This document shows positions 48,542 to 57,166 of a stretch of 64,000 bases of DNA, in pieces (the stretch's first letter is position 1; each line of letters opens with the position of its first letter). Both the position numbers and the translations under genes were made by a program. The stretch is taken from positions 868,001-932,000 of the forward strand of contig NZ_CP013378.1 of NCBI RefSeq assembly GCF_001718415.1. Reading direction: 5' to 3'. Source of the DNA: Burkholderia pseudomultivorans (GTDB taxonomy: Bacteria; Pseudomonadota; Gammaproteobacteria; Burkholderiales; Burkholderiaceae). The notes below the pieces were generated by a model, which did no database searches, was not told the origin of the DNA, and saw only the letters and a program-made list of their open reading frames with translations.

Positions 48542-49474
48542 TCACGCCGCCGGCGCGTCGCCGGCCGGGCGGTCCAGCAGTTGCCGGATCAGCGCGCGCG
48601 CGATGGGGCCTTGCTCGCGGCCGCGCGCGGTCGCGATATGGATGCGGCGCACGGCCCACGGCTCGGCCAGCTCCATCACGGCGACGCGGCTGAACAGTTC
48701 ATGACTGACGAGGCACTCGGGCTGCACCGTCACGCCGAGGCCGGCCTGTACGAGGCTGACGGCGACGCCCGCACTCCTGACACCGTAGCGCGGCTCGAAA
48801 TCGACACCGATACGTCGCGCGGCCGCGCGGATCGCGCCGAGCATCGCGCCGACCACGATCAGGTTTTCCGACAGCAGATCCTCGGTCGTCAGGCTGGCGC
48901 GCGCCGTGAGCGGATGACCCAGCGGGACGACCGCGATGAGGCGGTCCTCGCGGTAAGGCGTCACGTCGACGCCGCCGAGATCGAGCTCGTGCGCGGCCGC
49001 GAACACGCCGACGTCCGCATCGCCGCGCGCGACGGCCTGCACGATCTCGGCGTTCTCGAGTTCGTTCACGACCAGATCGACGAGCGGATACTCGCGCTGG
49101 AACTCGCCGATCTCGCGCGCGAGAAACGGCACGATGATCGAGCGCGCCGACGCGACGGAAAGTTCGCCGCGCATGCCGTCGGTAAACGACGAGATCTCGG
49201 AACGCATGTCGTCGAGGTCGTCGAAGATGCGGCGAATGTAGCGGACCAGCACCTCGCCGGCCGGGCTCGGCGCGACGCCTTTCGGGCTGCGTTCGAGCAG
49301 CTTGATGCCGGCGATGTCCTCGAGGTCCTGGATGCGCTTGGTCGCGGTCGACGCGGCGACGTTCTCGCGGATCGCCGCGAGCCCGATCTGCTGCTCCTCG
49401 ACCGCCGACAGGAACAGCTTCAGCGTAAACAGATCGACCTGCCGGATCAGGTGCAGGCGATTGAATGTACTCAT
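48542..49474 (-). CDS. LysR-family transcriptional regulator
   Basis: 310 residues from the ATG at 49474, with GGGGAGAC just upstream. N-terminal helix-turn-helix (QVDLFTLKLFLSAVEEQQIGLAAIRENVAASTATKRIQDLEDIAGIKLLERSPKGVAPSPAGEVLVRYI) is more divergent than in the neighbouring LysR, but the effector domain is typical. It is placed downstream of the CoA-thioester gene group on the same strand and may regulate it. An apparent longer frame fuses it to the CoA-transferase shadow and is rejected. Confidence 0.85.
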   Translation of the reverse strand: MSTFNRLHLIRQVDLFTLKLFLSAVEEQQIGLAAIRENVAASTATKRIQDLEDIAGIKLLERSPKGVAPSPAGEVLVRYIRRIFDDLDDMRSEISSFTDGMRGELSVASARSIIVPFLAREIGEFQREYPLVDLVVNELENAEIVQAVARGDADVGVFAAAHELDLGGVDVTPYREDRLIAVVPLGHPLTARASLTTEDLLSENLIVVGAMLGAIRAAARRIGVDFEPRYGVRSAGVAVSLVQAGLGVTVQPECLVSHELFSRVAVMELAEPWAVRRIHIATARGREQGPIARALIRQLLDRPAGDAPAA

Positions 49475-49758
49475 GTCTCCCCTCATGCACGTCTCGATGA
49501 CGTTGTCGGCGCCGCGGCCGGTTGCGCGCCGTCGTCGTGCCGGGCGCGTCGTGCGGGAAACGAGACGTGGCGGCGCGCGCGCGGCGCGTGAAGGATCGCG
49601 GCGTTCGACGCCGATCGTACACCGGATCGACGCGAACGGCGCGGCGGGACGCGGCCGTGCGATCGCGCACGGCCGCGCGCGGTGCGCCGATCTCCGTGGC
49701 GCAGCTGCGACGGTCGCCCCGCCGCGCCGCCAATCATCAGACCGTTGCCGCGACGCGC

Positions 49759-50907
49759 CTAGCGGCCGGTGCGCAGCAGCGCATCGAGCGACGCGTTGTC
49801 GGCGCCGATGTCGTGCGCCGCGTGCAGCGGCGGCGGGCGCTTGCCGTCGAACGACAGCGGCAGCCCGACCAGGCCGATCTCGTCGTCGGACGGTTTCTCG
49901 ATGATGCCGAGCGCGTGCGTCTGCGCATGCGCGACCACCTCGGCGGTAGTCTGGATCGGCGCGACCGGAATGCCCGCCGCCTGCAAGCGCGCCTGCCACG
50001 TCGCGCGACTCTCCGTCGCGAGCTGCTCGCCGATCAGGCGGTCGATCTCCGCGCGATTGCGCAGGCGCGCCGCATTGGTCGCGAAGCGCTCGTCGCGCGC
50101 CCATTCGGGGCGCTCGAGTGCCGCGCACAGCTTGGCGAACAGCGCATCGTTCGCGGCGCTGACGATCAGATAGCCGTCGGCCGTCGCATACGCGCGATGC
50201 GGGACGATGAACGCGACGCCCGATCCGTGCCGGCCGCCGGTATCGCCGTCCGCGCTGTAGTTCGCGATCGCCACGGTCATCCAGCCGATCGCCGTTTCGA
50301 GCAGCGAGCCGTTGACGGTCGCACCGCAGTGCTTGATCTGGCGGCGATACAGCGCCGCGAGGATGCCGACCACGGCCCACAGCCCCGAGCCGAAATCGAC
50401 GATCGACACGCCGGCGCGAACCGGCGCCTGCCCTTCCTCGCCGGTGATGCTCATGATCCCCGAGAACGCCTGCATCAGCGGATCGTAGCCGGGCAGCGTG
50501 TTCAACGGTCCGAGATGGCCGAACGCGCCGATCTCGCAGTAGACCAGTTCCGGCTTCGTCACGCGCAGGCTGTCGGCATCGAGGCCGTATTGCGCGCTGG
50601 AGCCCGGCCGCAGGTTATGGATGAACACGTCCGCATGCTCGGCGATCAGCCGGTGCAGCGTCGCCAGTTGCTCGCGGTCCTTGATGTCGATGCAGACGGA
50701 ACGCTTGCCGCGATTCAGCGCGTGATACGCCGCACCGCTGCCCTTCCATTCGCTCGGCCCCCAGCCGCGCGCCGAGTCGCCGGTCGGGCGCTCGATCTTC
50801 CAGACTTCGGCGCCCAGCGACGCCAGGATTTTTCCGGCGAACGGCGCCGATGCGCTATCGCTCAGTTCGACCACCACAACGCCCGACAGCGGCAGGTCAC
50901 GCAACAT
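49759..50907 (-). CDS. CaiB/BaiF (class III) CoA-transferase
   Basis: 382 residues. N-terminal LPLSGVVVVELSDSASAPFAGKILASLGAEVWKIERP, the catalytic Asp171 in AGVSIVDFGSG (aligned with Asp169 of formyl-CoA transferase) and the C-terminal loop VARQ-type RHGSGVAFIVPHRAYATADGYL. It transfers CoA between carboxylic acids without free intermediates. Last gene of a six-gene CoA operon (acyl-CoA dehydrogenase to here); 21 bp after the next transferase. Confidence 0.9.
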   Translation of the reverse strand: MLRDLPLSGVVVVELSDSASAPFAGKILASLGAEVWKIERPTGDSARGWGPSEWKGSGAAYHALNRGKRSVCIDIKDREQLATLHRLIAEHADVFIHNLRPGSSAQYGLDADSLRVTKPELVYCEIGAFGHLGPLNTLPGYDPLMQAFSGIMSITGEEGQAPVRAGVSIVDFGSGLWAVVGILAALYRRQIKHCGATVNGSLLETAIGWMTVAIANYSADGDTGGRHGSGVAFIVPHRAYATADGYLIVSAANDALFAKLCAALERPEWARDERFATNAARLRNRAEIDRLIGEQLATESRATWQARLQAAGIPVAPIQTTAEVVAHAQTHALGIIEKPSDDEIGLVGLPLSFDGKRPPPLHAAHDIGADNASLDALLRTGR

Positions 50908-50928
50908 GTCGCTTCTCCTGTTTTCGTT

Positions 50929-52149
50929 TTACTGCGATTGCGGCGAGCCGCTCGCGTCCGGCGCGTACGCGCCGCCCGACCCCAGCATCCGGTCGATTTC
51001 CTCGGCGCCGAAGCCGTACTCGGCCAGCAGCGCGGCGGAATGCTCGCCGAGGCGCGGCGCCGGATAGCGCAATTCCGGCGCGCTTTCGCTCCATTGCTGC
51101 GGGATGCCGAGCGTCCGGATCCGGCCTTCGGATGGATGCTCCTGCTCGGCGAAGAAGCCGACCGCCTGCATGTGCGGATCGTCGATCAGCGTTTCGGGCG
51201 TATTCATCTCGATCACCGGAATGTCGGCTTCGGTCAGCGCGTTCACCCATTCGGCCGTGGTGCGCGTCTCGAACACGCTCGCGAGGAACGCATACAGCTG
51301 CGCGATATGCTCGGTGCGGCCGCCGATGTTGTTGAAGCGCGGATCGTCGGCCATCTCCGGATGCCCGGACAGCACGAAGAAACGCTGCCAGTGATGGTCG
51401 GCATAGACGTTCACGCCGATATAGCCGTCGCGCGTGCGATACGGGCGGCGGTCGGGATTCATCATCCGCGCATAGCCCCAGTCGCCGAGCGGCGGCACGA
51501 ACGTGTGCCCGTACAGATGATCGCCGAGCACGAAATGCGCGAAGGTCTCGAGCATCGGCACGAACACCTGCTGTCCGACGCCGGTCTTCTCGCGCCGGTA
51601 CAGCGCCATCGCGACCGCATTGCTGGTCGCCATGCCGACCACGCGATCGGCGACCGCCGTCGCGACATAGGTCGGCGGCCCCGCCTTGCGGCTTTGCAGC
51701 ACCGGCATTCCGACCGCGGCCTGGATCAGGTCGTCGTACGCCGGGCGCGACGCATAGGGACCGTTCTGCCCGAAGCCGAATGCGCCGCAGTAGATGATGC
51801 GCGGATTGAGCTTGCGCACGTCCTCGTACGCGATGCCGAGCTTCGCCATCGTGTGCGGCCGCATGCTGTAGAGCAGCACGTCGGCCGCTTCGGCCATGCG
51901 TTTCACCGCACCGATGCCGTCCGGATGCTTGAGGTCGAGCACAAGGCTGCGCTTGTTGCGATTCAGGTGCAGGAAGATCGGGCCCATGCCCGGATGGCGG
52001 CTCGGGCCGATATGGCGCGTCGTGTCGCCGTCGCGCGATTCGATCTTGCAGACGTCGGCGCCCATGTCGGCGAGCAGCAGCGACGCGTAGGGGCCCATGA
52101 AGTTCGACGTCAGGTCGAGGATGCGTACTCCGTCGAGCGGTCCGGCCAT
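50929..52149 (-). CDS. CaiB/BaiF (class III) CoA-transferase
   Basis: 406 residues from the ATG at 52149 (CGGAGGCTGAG upstream). MAGPLDGVRILDLTSNFMGPYASLLLADMGADVCKIESRDGD and the catalytic Asp168 in ATAVADRVVG. It is a second, distinct class III CoA-transferase adjacent to the previous one, which suggests either two substrates or a heteromeric enzyme; they are similar in layout but not close copies. Confidence 0.9.
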   Translation of the reverse strand: MAGPLDGVRILDLTSNFMGPYASLLLADMGADVCKIESRDGDTTRHIGPSRHPGMGPIFLHLNRNKRSLVLDLKHPDGIGAVKRMAEAADVLLYSMRPHTMAKLGIAYEDVRKLNPRIIYCGAFGFGQNGPYASRPAYDDLIQAAVGMPVLQSRKAGPPTYVATAVADRVVGMATSNAVAMALYRREKTGVGQQVFVPMLETFAHFVLGDHLYGHTFVPPLGDWGYARMMNPDRRPYRTRDGYIGVNVYADHHWQRFFVLSGHPEMADDPRFNNIGGRTEHIAQLYAFLASVFETRTTAEWVNALTEADIPVIEMNTPETLIDDPHMQAVGFFAEQEHPSEGRIRTLGIPQQWSESAPELRYPAPRLGEHSAALLAEYGFGAEEIDRMLGSGGAYAPDASGSPQSQ

Positions 52150-52255
52150 CTCAGCCTCCGTCGACGCGATGAAAATCAAAGGGCTTCACGATGTCTCCTC
52201 CGTGAGCGGGGCACGCCGCGCGGGCGCCGGTGGGCCGGCGCGCCGCGCGCGGCCC

Positions 52256-52675
52256 TCAGTTTGTCGACGGCACGAATACCGGCAACTTTTGTGCGCCGCG
52301 CTGTACGAAGCGGACCTCGACGCGCTGGCCGATCGCGATCGTCTCCGCCGGCGCATCGATCTGCGCGAACAGGTAGTAGCCTTCGTCCATGCGGATGAAG
52401 CCGACCGTGTACGGCACGATGCCGGCCCACACCGGCGTCGGCCCGCGCATGATCGTGCTGTGCGAATAGATTTCGCCACGGCCCGAGGATTCGGTCCAGT
52501 CGAGCGATTTCGCGCCGCAGTGCGTGCAGAACGAGTGAGCGGGCCACACGGCTTCGTGGCAGGACGTGCAGCGCTGGTACGTCAGCTTGTCTTCGGCCAG
52601 CGCGTCCCAGTACGGTTGCGCGTCGAGCAGCCGGTAGGGCTGCGGCCAGGCATTCGGGGAATGCGTTTCGGTCAT
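52256..52675 (-). CDS. DUF35/OB-fold Zn-ribbon protein (acyl-CoA-binding partner)
   Basis: 139 residues. Rubredoxin-like zinc ribbon with Cys36, Cys39, Cys50 and Cys53 (RCTSCHEAVWPAHSFCTHCG), then the OB-fold (YSHSTIMRGPTPVWAGIVPYTVGFIRMDEG; FAQIDAPAETIAIGQRVEVRF). Such proteins form complexes with thiolase-like partners, for example with Ltp2 in actinobacterial steroid side-chain degradation, where the complex acts as a retro-aldolase, or with thiolases. Its partner here is the gene at 52695, encoded upstream in the same operon. Confidence 0.9.
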   Translation of the reverse strand: MTETHSPNAWPQPYRLLDAQPYWDALAEDKLTYQRCTSCHEAVWPAHSFCTHCGAKSLDWTESSGRGEIYSHSTIMRGPTPVWAGIVPYTVGFIRMDEGYYLFAQIDAPAETIAIGQRVEVRFVQRGAQKLPVFVPSTN

Positions 52676-52694
52676 GGAATGCTCCGGTCGGATA

Positions 52695-53906
52695 TCACGT
52701 TGCGGACGACAGCAGCAGCACGGCGCCGGCAGCCAGCATCCCGCCCGCGCCCTGCACCAGCACGGTTTGCGGCCGGCGCGACGGCGCAAGCCCGAGCGCC
52801 GTCCCGCGCAACTGCCGGACGGCCTCGATCATGCTGTCCATGTTGCACGAGATGCCGGGCTGCCCGAACGACAGCCAGCCGCCGTTGGTGTCGGTCGGCA
52901 GGTCGCCGTCGACGCCGGTGCGACCTTCGCGATAGAGATCGATGCCGCGCCCCTTCTTCGCGAAGCCGAGATCCTCCATCACGATCGGCCCCATATGCGC
53001 GAAGTTCACCGAGATCTGTGCCATGTCGATGTCGGCGGGCGTCAGGCCCGACATCGCATAGGCCTGCCGCGCCGCTTCGGCAGTGGCAGTGGTCGTCAGG
53101 TTCGGCAATGCGCCGAGACTGTCGAACCGGCAGCGACGCAGGTTCATGCGATCGGTCAGGTACTCGTGCGTGGTCGCCGATCCGTAGCCGAGCAGGTAGA
53201 CCGGATCGCGCGCGTGACGCGCGTTCTCCGGCGACGTGACGATCAACGCGCCGCCCGTGCCGCCGCCCCAGGTCGAGCACATCCAGCGGCGCAGCGGCGT
53301 CGCGACGTACGGCGACGACAGCACCGCCGCGCGATCGATCTCGCCGAACTTCGCCTTCGCCGCATGCGGATGATGACGTCCCCAGCGCTGGTTCGCGATC
53401 GCGACATCGGCGAGATCGTCCTCGGTGATGCCGAACTCGTGAAAATAGCGCTGCGCGGCCTGCGCATAGAGCGCCGGAATCGTCGGGCCGTAAGGAATCT
53501 CGAACTGCGGATCCGCATCGGCTTCCGCGCCCATCGCGACCGCGTCGACGAACAGCTCGGTCGCGTCGCTCTGCAGGCACAGCACATACTCGGCGCGGCC
53601 GGCCGCGATCATCTGCGACGCGATCGCGAGCGTCGACGTCAGGCCCGCGCCGTGCATCGTCAGCTCGCTCGTGATCGTCACCGGCATCTGCATGTGCGAG
53701 ATGAAGATGTTGCTCCACTGCGAACGCTTGTCGGCCCAGGGCGAGCGCCCCGTGAACACGGCGTCGACCCGGTCCTTGCCGATGCCCGCGTCGGCGAGCG
53801 CGTTGAGCGTCGCCTCGGCGGCCAACTGCAGCGGGTCCTTGCGATTCGCGCGCGACGCGTAGGCGTCGCCCATGCCGACGATCGCCGCAACCGGACGAGG
53901 AGTCAT
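52695..53906 (-). CDS. Thiolase-like (lipid-transfer/Ltp2-type) protein without the catalytic Cys
   Basis: 403 residues from the ATG at 53906 (CTGAGGAGCGCAGCC upstream). Thiolase fold: ...LTMHGAGLTSTLAIASQMIAAG around residue 85 occupies the position of the catalytic Cys motif ACASG but has His85 in place of Cys. In the C-terminal GHP block, NTNGGWLSFGQPGIS has Gln in place of His. So both thiolytic residues are missing. This resembles the Ltp2-type proteins that, with a DUF35 partner, catalyse retro-aldol release of ketone from tertiary 3-hydroxyacyl-CoA. The DUF35 gene is directly downstream (gap 19 bp). Confidence 0.85.
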   Translation of the reverse strand: MTPRPVAAIVGMGDAYASRANRKDPLQLAAEATLNALADAGIGKDRVDAVFTGRSPWADKRSQWSNIFISHMQMPVTITSELTMHGAGLTSTLAIASQMIAAGRAEYVLCLQSDATELFVDAVAMGAEADADPQFEIPYGPTIPALYAQAAQRYFHEFGITEDDLADVAIANQRWGRHHPHAAKAKFGEIDRAAVLSSPYVATPLRRWMCSTWGGGTGGALIVTSPENARHARDPVYLLGYGSATTHEYLTDRMNLRRCRFDSLGALPNLTTTATAEAARQAYAMSGLTPADIDMAQISVNFAHMGPIVMEDLGFAKKGRGIDLYREGRTGVDGDLPTDTNGGWLSFGQPGISCNMDSMIEAVRQLRGTALGLAPSRRPQTVLVQGAGGMLAAGAVLLLSSAT

Positions 53907-53917
53907 GGCTGCGCTCC

Positions 53918-54415
53918 TCAGACCTTGAAATCGGGCTGCGCTTCGGCGATCAGCGCGTCGAGGTCGGCGCGCTTGCGCAGCATCAGCAGGCTCCATTCGC
54001 TGCGCTGCACGACTTCGCCGCGCTGGTTGTACGCCTGGATCAGCATCGTGCCGACGCCGAACTTGTCGTCCTTGTCCTTCTTCGCGATCACTTCGGCGGT
54101 CGCGTAGACCGTGTCGCCGATCTTCACCGGGTTCAGGAAGCGCATCTTGTCGACGCCGTAGTTGGCCTGGATCGCCGGACCGAACTGCAACAGGCCCGAG
54201 ATCAGCGAGAACGTCAGCATGCCCTGCACGATGCGCTCGCCCCAGCGCGTCTTCTCCGCATATTGCTTGTTCGAGTGGATCTCGATCCAGTTGCCGGTGA
54301 ACATGCAGAACATCACGACGTCGCTCTCGGTCACGGTGCGGCCCGGCGAACGGAATTTCTGGCCGACTTCGAGCTCGTCGAGCGGAATGTTGATGCTGTT
54401 GTTGATGCCGCTCAT
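53918..54415 (-). CDS. MaoC-like (hotdog) dehydratase
   Basis: 165 residues with the hotdog fold. The motif TGNWIEIHSNKQYAEKTRWGERIVQGMLT (40-68) has the hydratase His47, but the catalytic Asp of the D-x4-H pattern is Asn42. The rest (VKIGDTVYATAEVIAKKDKDDK) is typical. It would hydrate an enoyl-CoA ahead of the thiolase-like step, or may bind a CoA thioester in complex with the DUF35 protein. 11 bp after... the thiolase-like gene follows 11 bp downstream. Confidence 0.87.
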   Translation of the reverse strand: MSGINNSINIPLDELEVGQKFRSPGRTVTESDVVMFCMFTGNWIEIHSNKQYAEKTRWGERIVQGMLTFSLISGLLQFGPAIQANYGVDKMRFLNPVKIGDTVYATAEVIAKKDKDDKFGVGTMLIQAYNQRGEVVQRSEWSLLMLRKRADLDALIAEAQPDFKV

Positions 54416-54494
54416 GGCGGTGTCTCCTGATGATGGAATGGCGGGGTGCGGCGCGGCCGCATGCGTGCCGCGCCCGTAAAAGTCGCGGTTGCCG

Positions 54495-55637
54495 TTACTG
54501 GCGCATCGACTTCGCGATGATCGTGCGCTGGATCTGCGACGTGCCGCCGCCGATCGTCGACTGGATACTCTCGCGCAGGTAGCGCTCCATGTCGGCTTCG
54601 GGCAGGTTCGCGTAGCCGCCGAGAATCTGCATGCCGGCCAGCGCGCATTCCTTCAGCGTCTCCGAGCCGTACAGCTTCGCCATCGACACTTCGCGGCTGC
54701 ACGGCACGTGATCGGCGGCCATGCGTGCGGCGCGGTAGCAGAGCAGGCGCGCGGCGTCGACCTTGGTCTGGCAGTCGGCGAGCATGTGGCGAATCACCTG
54801 GAAGTCGTATAGCTGGTGATCGAACTGGATGCGGTCGTGCGCATAGCGCGTCGCCGTATTGACGGCCTGCTGCGCATTGCCCGTATAGGCGGCCGCGACC
54901 GCGCAGCGCTCGAGCTCGAGGTGCTCGGTGATGATGCGCCAGCCCTGCCCCTCTTCGCCGAGCAGCGCGTCGGCCGGCACGCGCACCTCGTCGAGGAAGA
55001 TCTCGGTCGTGCCGGTCGCGTGGCGCGACAGCGTCGGCAGCTTGTTGATGACCATGCCCGGCGTGTCGTTCGGGATCAGCAGCACCGACAGGCCCTTGTG
55101 CTTGTCGTCCGTGCTGGTGCGCACGAGCATCGCGATCACGGTGTCCTTCGCGGCCGCGCCGCTGCACCACAGTTTCTGGCCGCTGACGATCCAGTCGCCG
55201 TTGGTGTCGCGGCGCGCACGCGTCTTCGTGTTCGCGGCGTCGGAGCCCGCGTCGGGTTCGGAGATCGACACCGAGAAACGGATCTTGCCGTCGATGAACG
55301 GCTGCACGTATTTTTTCTTCTGCTCGGGCGTGCCGAATTTGATGATGTTCATCGCGGTAAAGGTCGGCACCAGCACCGAGCACGCGAAGTCGAAGCCGAA
55401 CTTGCCGAGGCCTTCAGCCATCAGCGAATAGTCGAAGATGTCGCCGCCCGAGCCGCCCTCTTCCTCGGGAATCAGGATCCCGAGCCAGCCTTGCTTCGCG
55501 ATCTTTTCGTAGGCCTCGTACGGGTAATCGCGATTCATGTCGCATTTGCGCACGTATTCGACCGTGATCTCGTTGTCCATGAACTTGTTCACGGTGTCGA
55601 GCCACATGCTTTGCGATTCGTCGAGAAAGTTAGCCAT
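54495..55637 (-). CDS. Acyl-CoA dehydrogenase
   Basis: 380 residues, FAD-dependent. Substrate and FAD-binding blocks are seen: FSVSISEPDAGSDAANTKTRARR near 130 and WIVSGQKLWCSGAA. In the C-terminal IQSTIGGGTSQIQRTIIAKSM the Glu that acts as base in medium-chain-type enzymes (YEGTSQIQ) is Gly. The alternative helix-G position (near RCAVAAAYTGNAQQAVN) is also not clearly Glu. First gene of the CoA operon. A 10-bp imperfect dyad lies about 100 bp upstream. Confidence 0.87.
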   Translation of the reverse strand: MANFLDESQSMWLDTVNKFMDNEITVEYVRKCDMNRDYPYEAYEKIAKQGWLGILIPEEEGGSGGDIFDYSLMAEGLGKFGFDFACSVLVPTFTAMNIIKFGTPEQKKKYVQPFIDGKIRFSVSISEPDAGSDAANTKTRARRDTNGDWIVSGQKLWCSGAAAKDTVIAMLVRTSTDDKHKGLSVLLIPNDTPGMVINKLPTLSRHATGTTEIFLDEVRVPADALLGEEGQGWRIITEHLELERCAVAAAYTGNAQQAVNTATRYAHDRIQFDHQLYDFQVIRHMLADCQTKVDAARLLCYRAARMAADHVPCSREVSMAKLYGSETLKECALAGMQILGGYANLPEADMERYLRESIQSTIGGGTSQIQRTIIAKSMRQ

Positions 55638-55941
55638 TTGTCTTCGCTCCAGTTATCGGCGTCTGCTCGGGCAGCCGCGCTGTTCATCGTGGAATCGAGC
55701 TTAGGGCCTGCAGCGTCGCGAACCAACTGGCCATTTTTGAAGCGGCGATTCGAAAATGTCGAAGCGCTTGGGTGCAGTGCACAAGCGGTGTCGGCGCGTG
55801 GCGAAGACAGGGAGGCGACAGGTGTGCCGCCGCGCCGCGTGACGTTTGCGCGATGCGCGGGGAAGGAGGAACGTGCAGGTCGAAGAACGGCAGCGACGCG
55901 CCCGCGTGCGGTGCGGGCGCGTCATGCATGCAGCGTTCGCG
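55638..55941. other. Interval between the racemase gene and the acyl-CoA dehydrogenase
   Basis: 304 bp. The right half of the operon promoter holds the dyad listed below. The remaining sequence includes frames without ribosome binding sites; I see no other element. Confidence 0.4.
55732..55758. promoter_or_regulatory. Dyad CATTTTTGAA-N7-TTCGAAAATG upstream of the acyl-CoA dehydrogenase
   Basis: CATTTTTGAA (55732-55741) and TTCGAAAATG (55749-55758) pair at 9 of 10 positions. The start codon lies about 95 bp downstream. The same half-site, CCATTTTCGAA-like, is seen upstream of the racemase gene at 57118-57130 and 57157-57166. Confidence 0.5.
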
Positions 55942-57096
55942 TCACGCGATCGCGCCGGCCTCGCGCAGCGTCGCGAGTTCCGCGGCGGTGAATCCCCAGT
56001 CGCCGAGCACGGCGTCGGTATGTTCGCCGGGACGCGCCGGCGACGACTGGATCGCGCCGGGCGTCCGGCTGAAGCGCGGTGCCGGTGCGGGCTGCACGAC
56101 GCCGTCGCGTTCGACGAAGGTCTGCCGCGCGCGCAGGTGCGGATGGGTGGGCGCTTCGGTCAGCGACATCACGGGCGCGATGCAGACCTCGCGGCCTTCG
56201 GCGAGCGCGCACCATTCGTCGCGCGTGCGCGTGCGGAACAGCTCGGTGAACTTCGCATGCACTTCCGGCCACCGCGATCGGTCGTGCTGATCCGGCATGT
56301 CTTCCTCGCGCAAGCCGAGCAGCGCCAGCGTATTGCGCCAGAAGCGTGTTTCATTCGAGCCGACGCTGACCCACCGGCCGTCCTTCGTCTCGTAGACGTT
56401 GTACCAGGGCGCGCCGGAGTCGAGACGATTGCTGCCGCGTTCGTCCTTCCAGTAGCCGCTCGCGAACATGCCGTAGAACAGCGTCATCAGCGACGCCGAG
56501 CCGTCGACCATCGCGGCGTCGACGACCTGCCCCTGCCCCGATCGCCGGCTTTCGAGCAGCGCCGACACCACGCCCAGCGCGAGATAGAGCGAGCCGCCGC
56601 CGAAATCGCCGGCCAGGTTCAGCGGAATCACGGGCGGCCCGCCGGCTGCGCCGACCGCATGCAGCACGCCGGTCAGCGAGATGTAGTTGACGTCATGGCC
56701 CGGCGCCTGCGCGAGCGGTCCGCCCTGCCCCCAGCCCGTCATGCGGCCGTAGACGAGCGCGGGATTGACCGCGAGGCACGCGTCGGGCCCGAGGCCGAGC
56801 TTTTCCGCGACGCCGGGACGGAATCCTTCGACGAGCGCATCGGCTTGCGCGACGAGCTTGAGCACCGCGTCGGTCGCTTGCGGCTTCTTCAGGTCGAACG
56901 CGGCGCTGCGCCGGCCGCGATTCAGCAGATTGAAGCGCGGATCGCCCGGCTGGCCGCCGTCGTAGCCGGGCGGGCGGTCGATGCGGATGATGTCCGCGCC
57001 CAGATCCGACAACAGCATGCAGCAGAACGGCACCGGCCCGACGCCGCCCAGTTCCACGATCCTGACGCCGGCCAGCGGCCCCTTTGCATTGCCCAT
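55942..57096 (-). CDS. Alpha-methylacyl-CoA racemase
   Basis: 384 residues from the ATG at 57096, which has GGAGACAATCGG upstream; an ATG five codons earlier has no site. The catalytic residues of the AMACR/MCR family are in place: His134 in APGHDVNY, Asp164 in LAGDFGGG and Glu249 in VGSNETRF, matching His126, Asp156 and Glu241 of the mycobacterial enzyme. It interconverts (R)- and (S)-2-methylacyl-CoA, which is needed when a methyl-branched chain goes through beta-oxidation. This strongly suggests a branched, isoprenoid-like substrate. A fusion with the upstream gene seen in another frame is rejected. Confidence 0.92.
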   Translation of the reverse strand: MGNAKGPLAGVRIVELGGVGPVPFCCMLLSDLGADIIRIDRPPGYDGGQPGDPRFNLLNRGRRSAAFDLKKPQATDAVLKLVAQADALVEGFRPGVAEKLGLGPDACLAVNPALVYGRMTGWGQGGPLAQAPGHDVNYISLTGVLHAVGAAGGPPVIPLNLAGDFGGGSLYLALGVVSALLESRRSGQGQVVDAAMVDGSASLMTLFYGMFASGYWKDERGSNRLDSGAPWYNVYETKDGRWVSVGSNETRFWRNTLALLGLREEDMPDQHDRSRWPEVHAKFTELFRTRTRDEWCALAEGREVCIAPVMSLTEAPTHPHLRARQTFVERDGVVQPAPAPRFSRTPGAIQSSPARPGEHTDAVLGDWGFTAAELATLREAGAIA

Positions 57097-57117
57097 TCCG
57101 ATTGTCTCCATGTGATG

Positions 57118-57166
57118 GCCATTTTCGATCCAGCTTACGCGGGTCGGGCCAACAGGCCAATTTCGA
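57118..57166. promoter_or_regulatory. Two CCATTTTCGA-type half-sites upstream of the racemase gene
   Basis: CCATTTTCGATCC at 57119-57131 and CCAATTTCGAATAA at 57157-57170, 20-75 bp upstream of the racemase start. They match the dyad upstream of the acyl-CoA dehydrogenase. Confidence 0.45.

Noticed and set aside
48542-50380. A 612-codon frame that would fuse a LysR protein to an N-terminal extension.
   Set aside because: The extension is a shadow of the class III CoA-transferase gene; the ATG at 49474 has a ribosome binding site and gives a standard LysR length.
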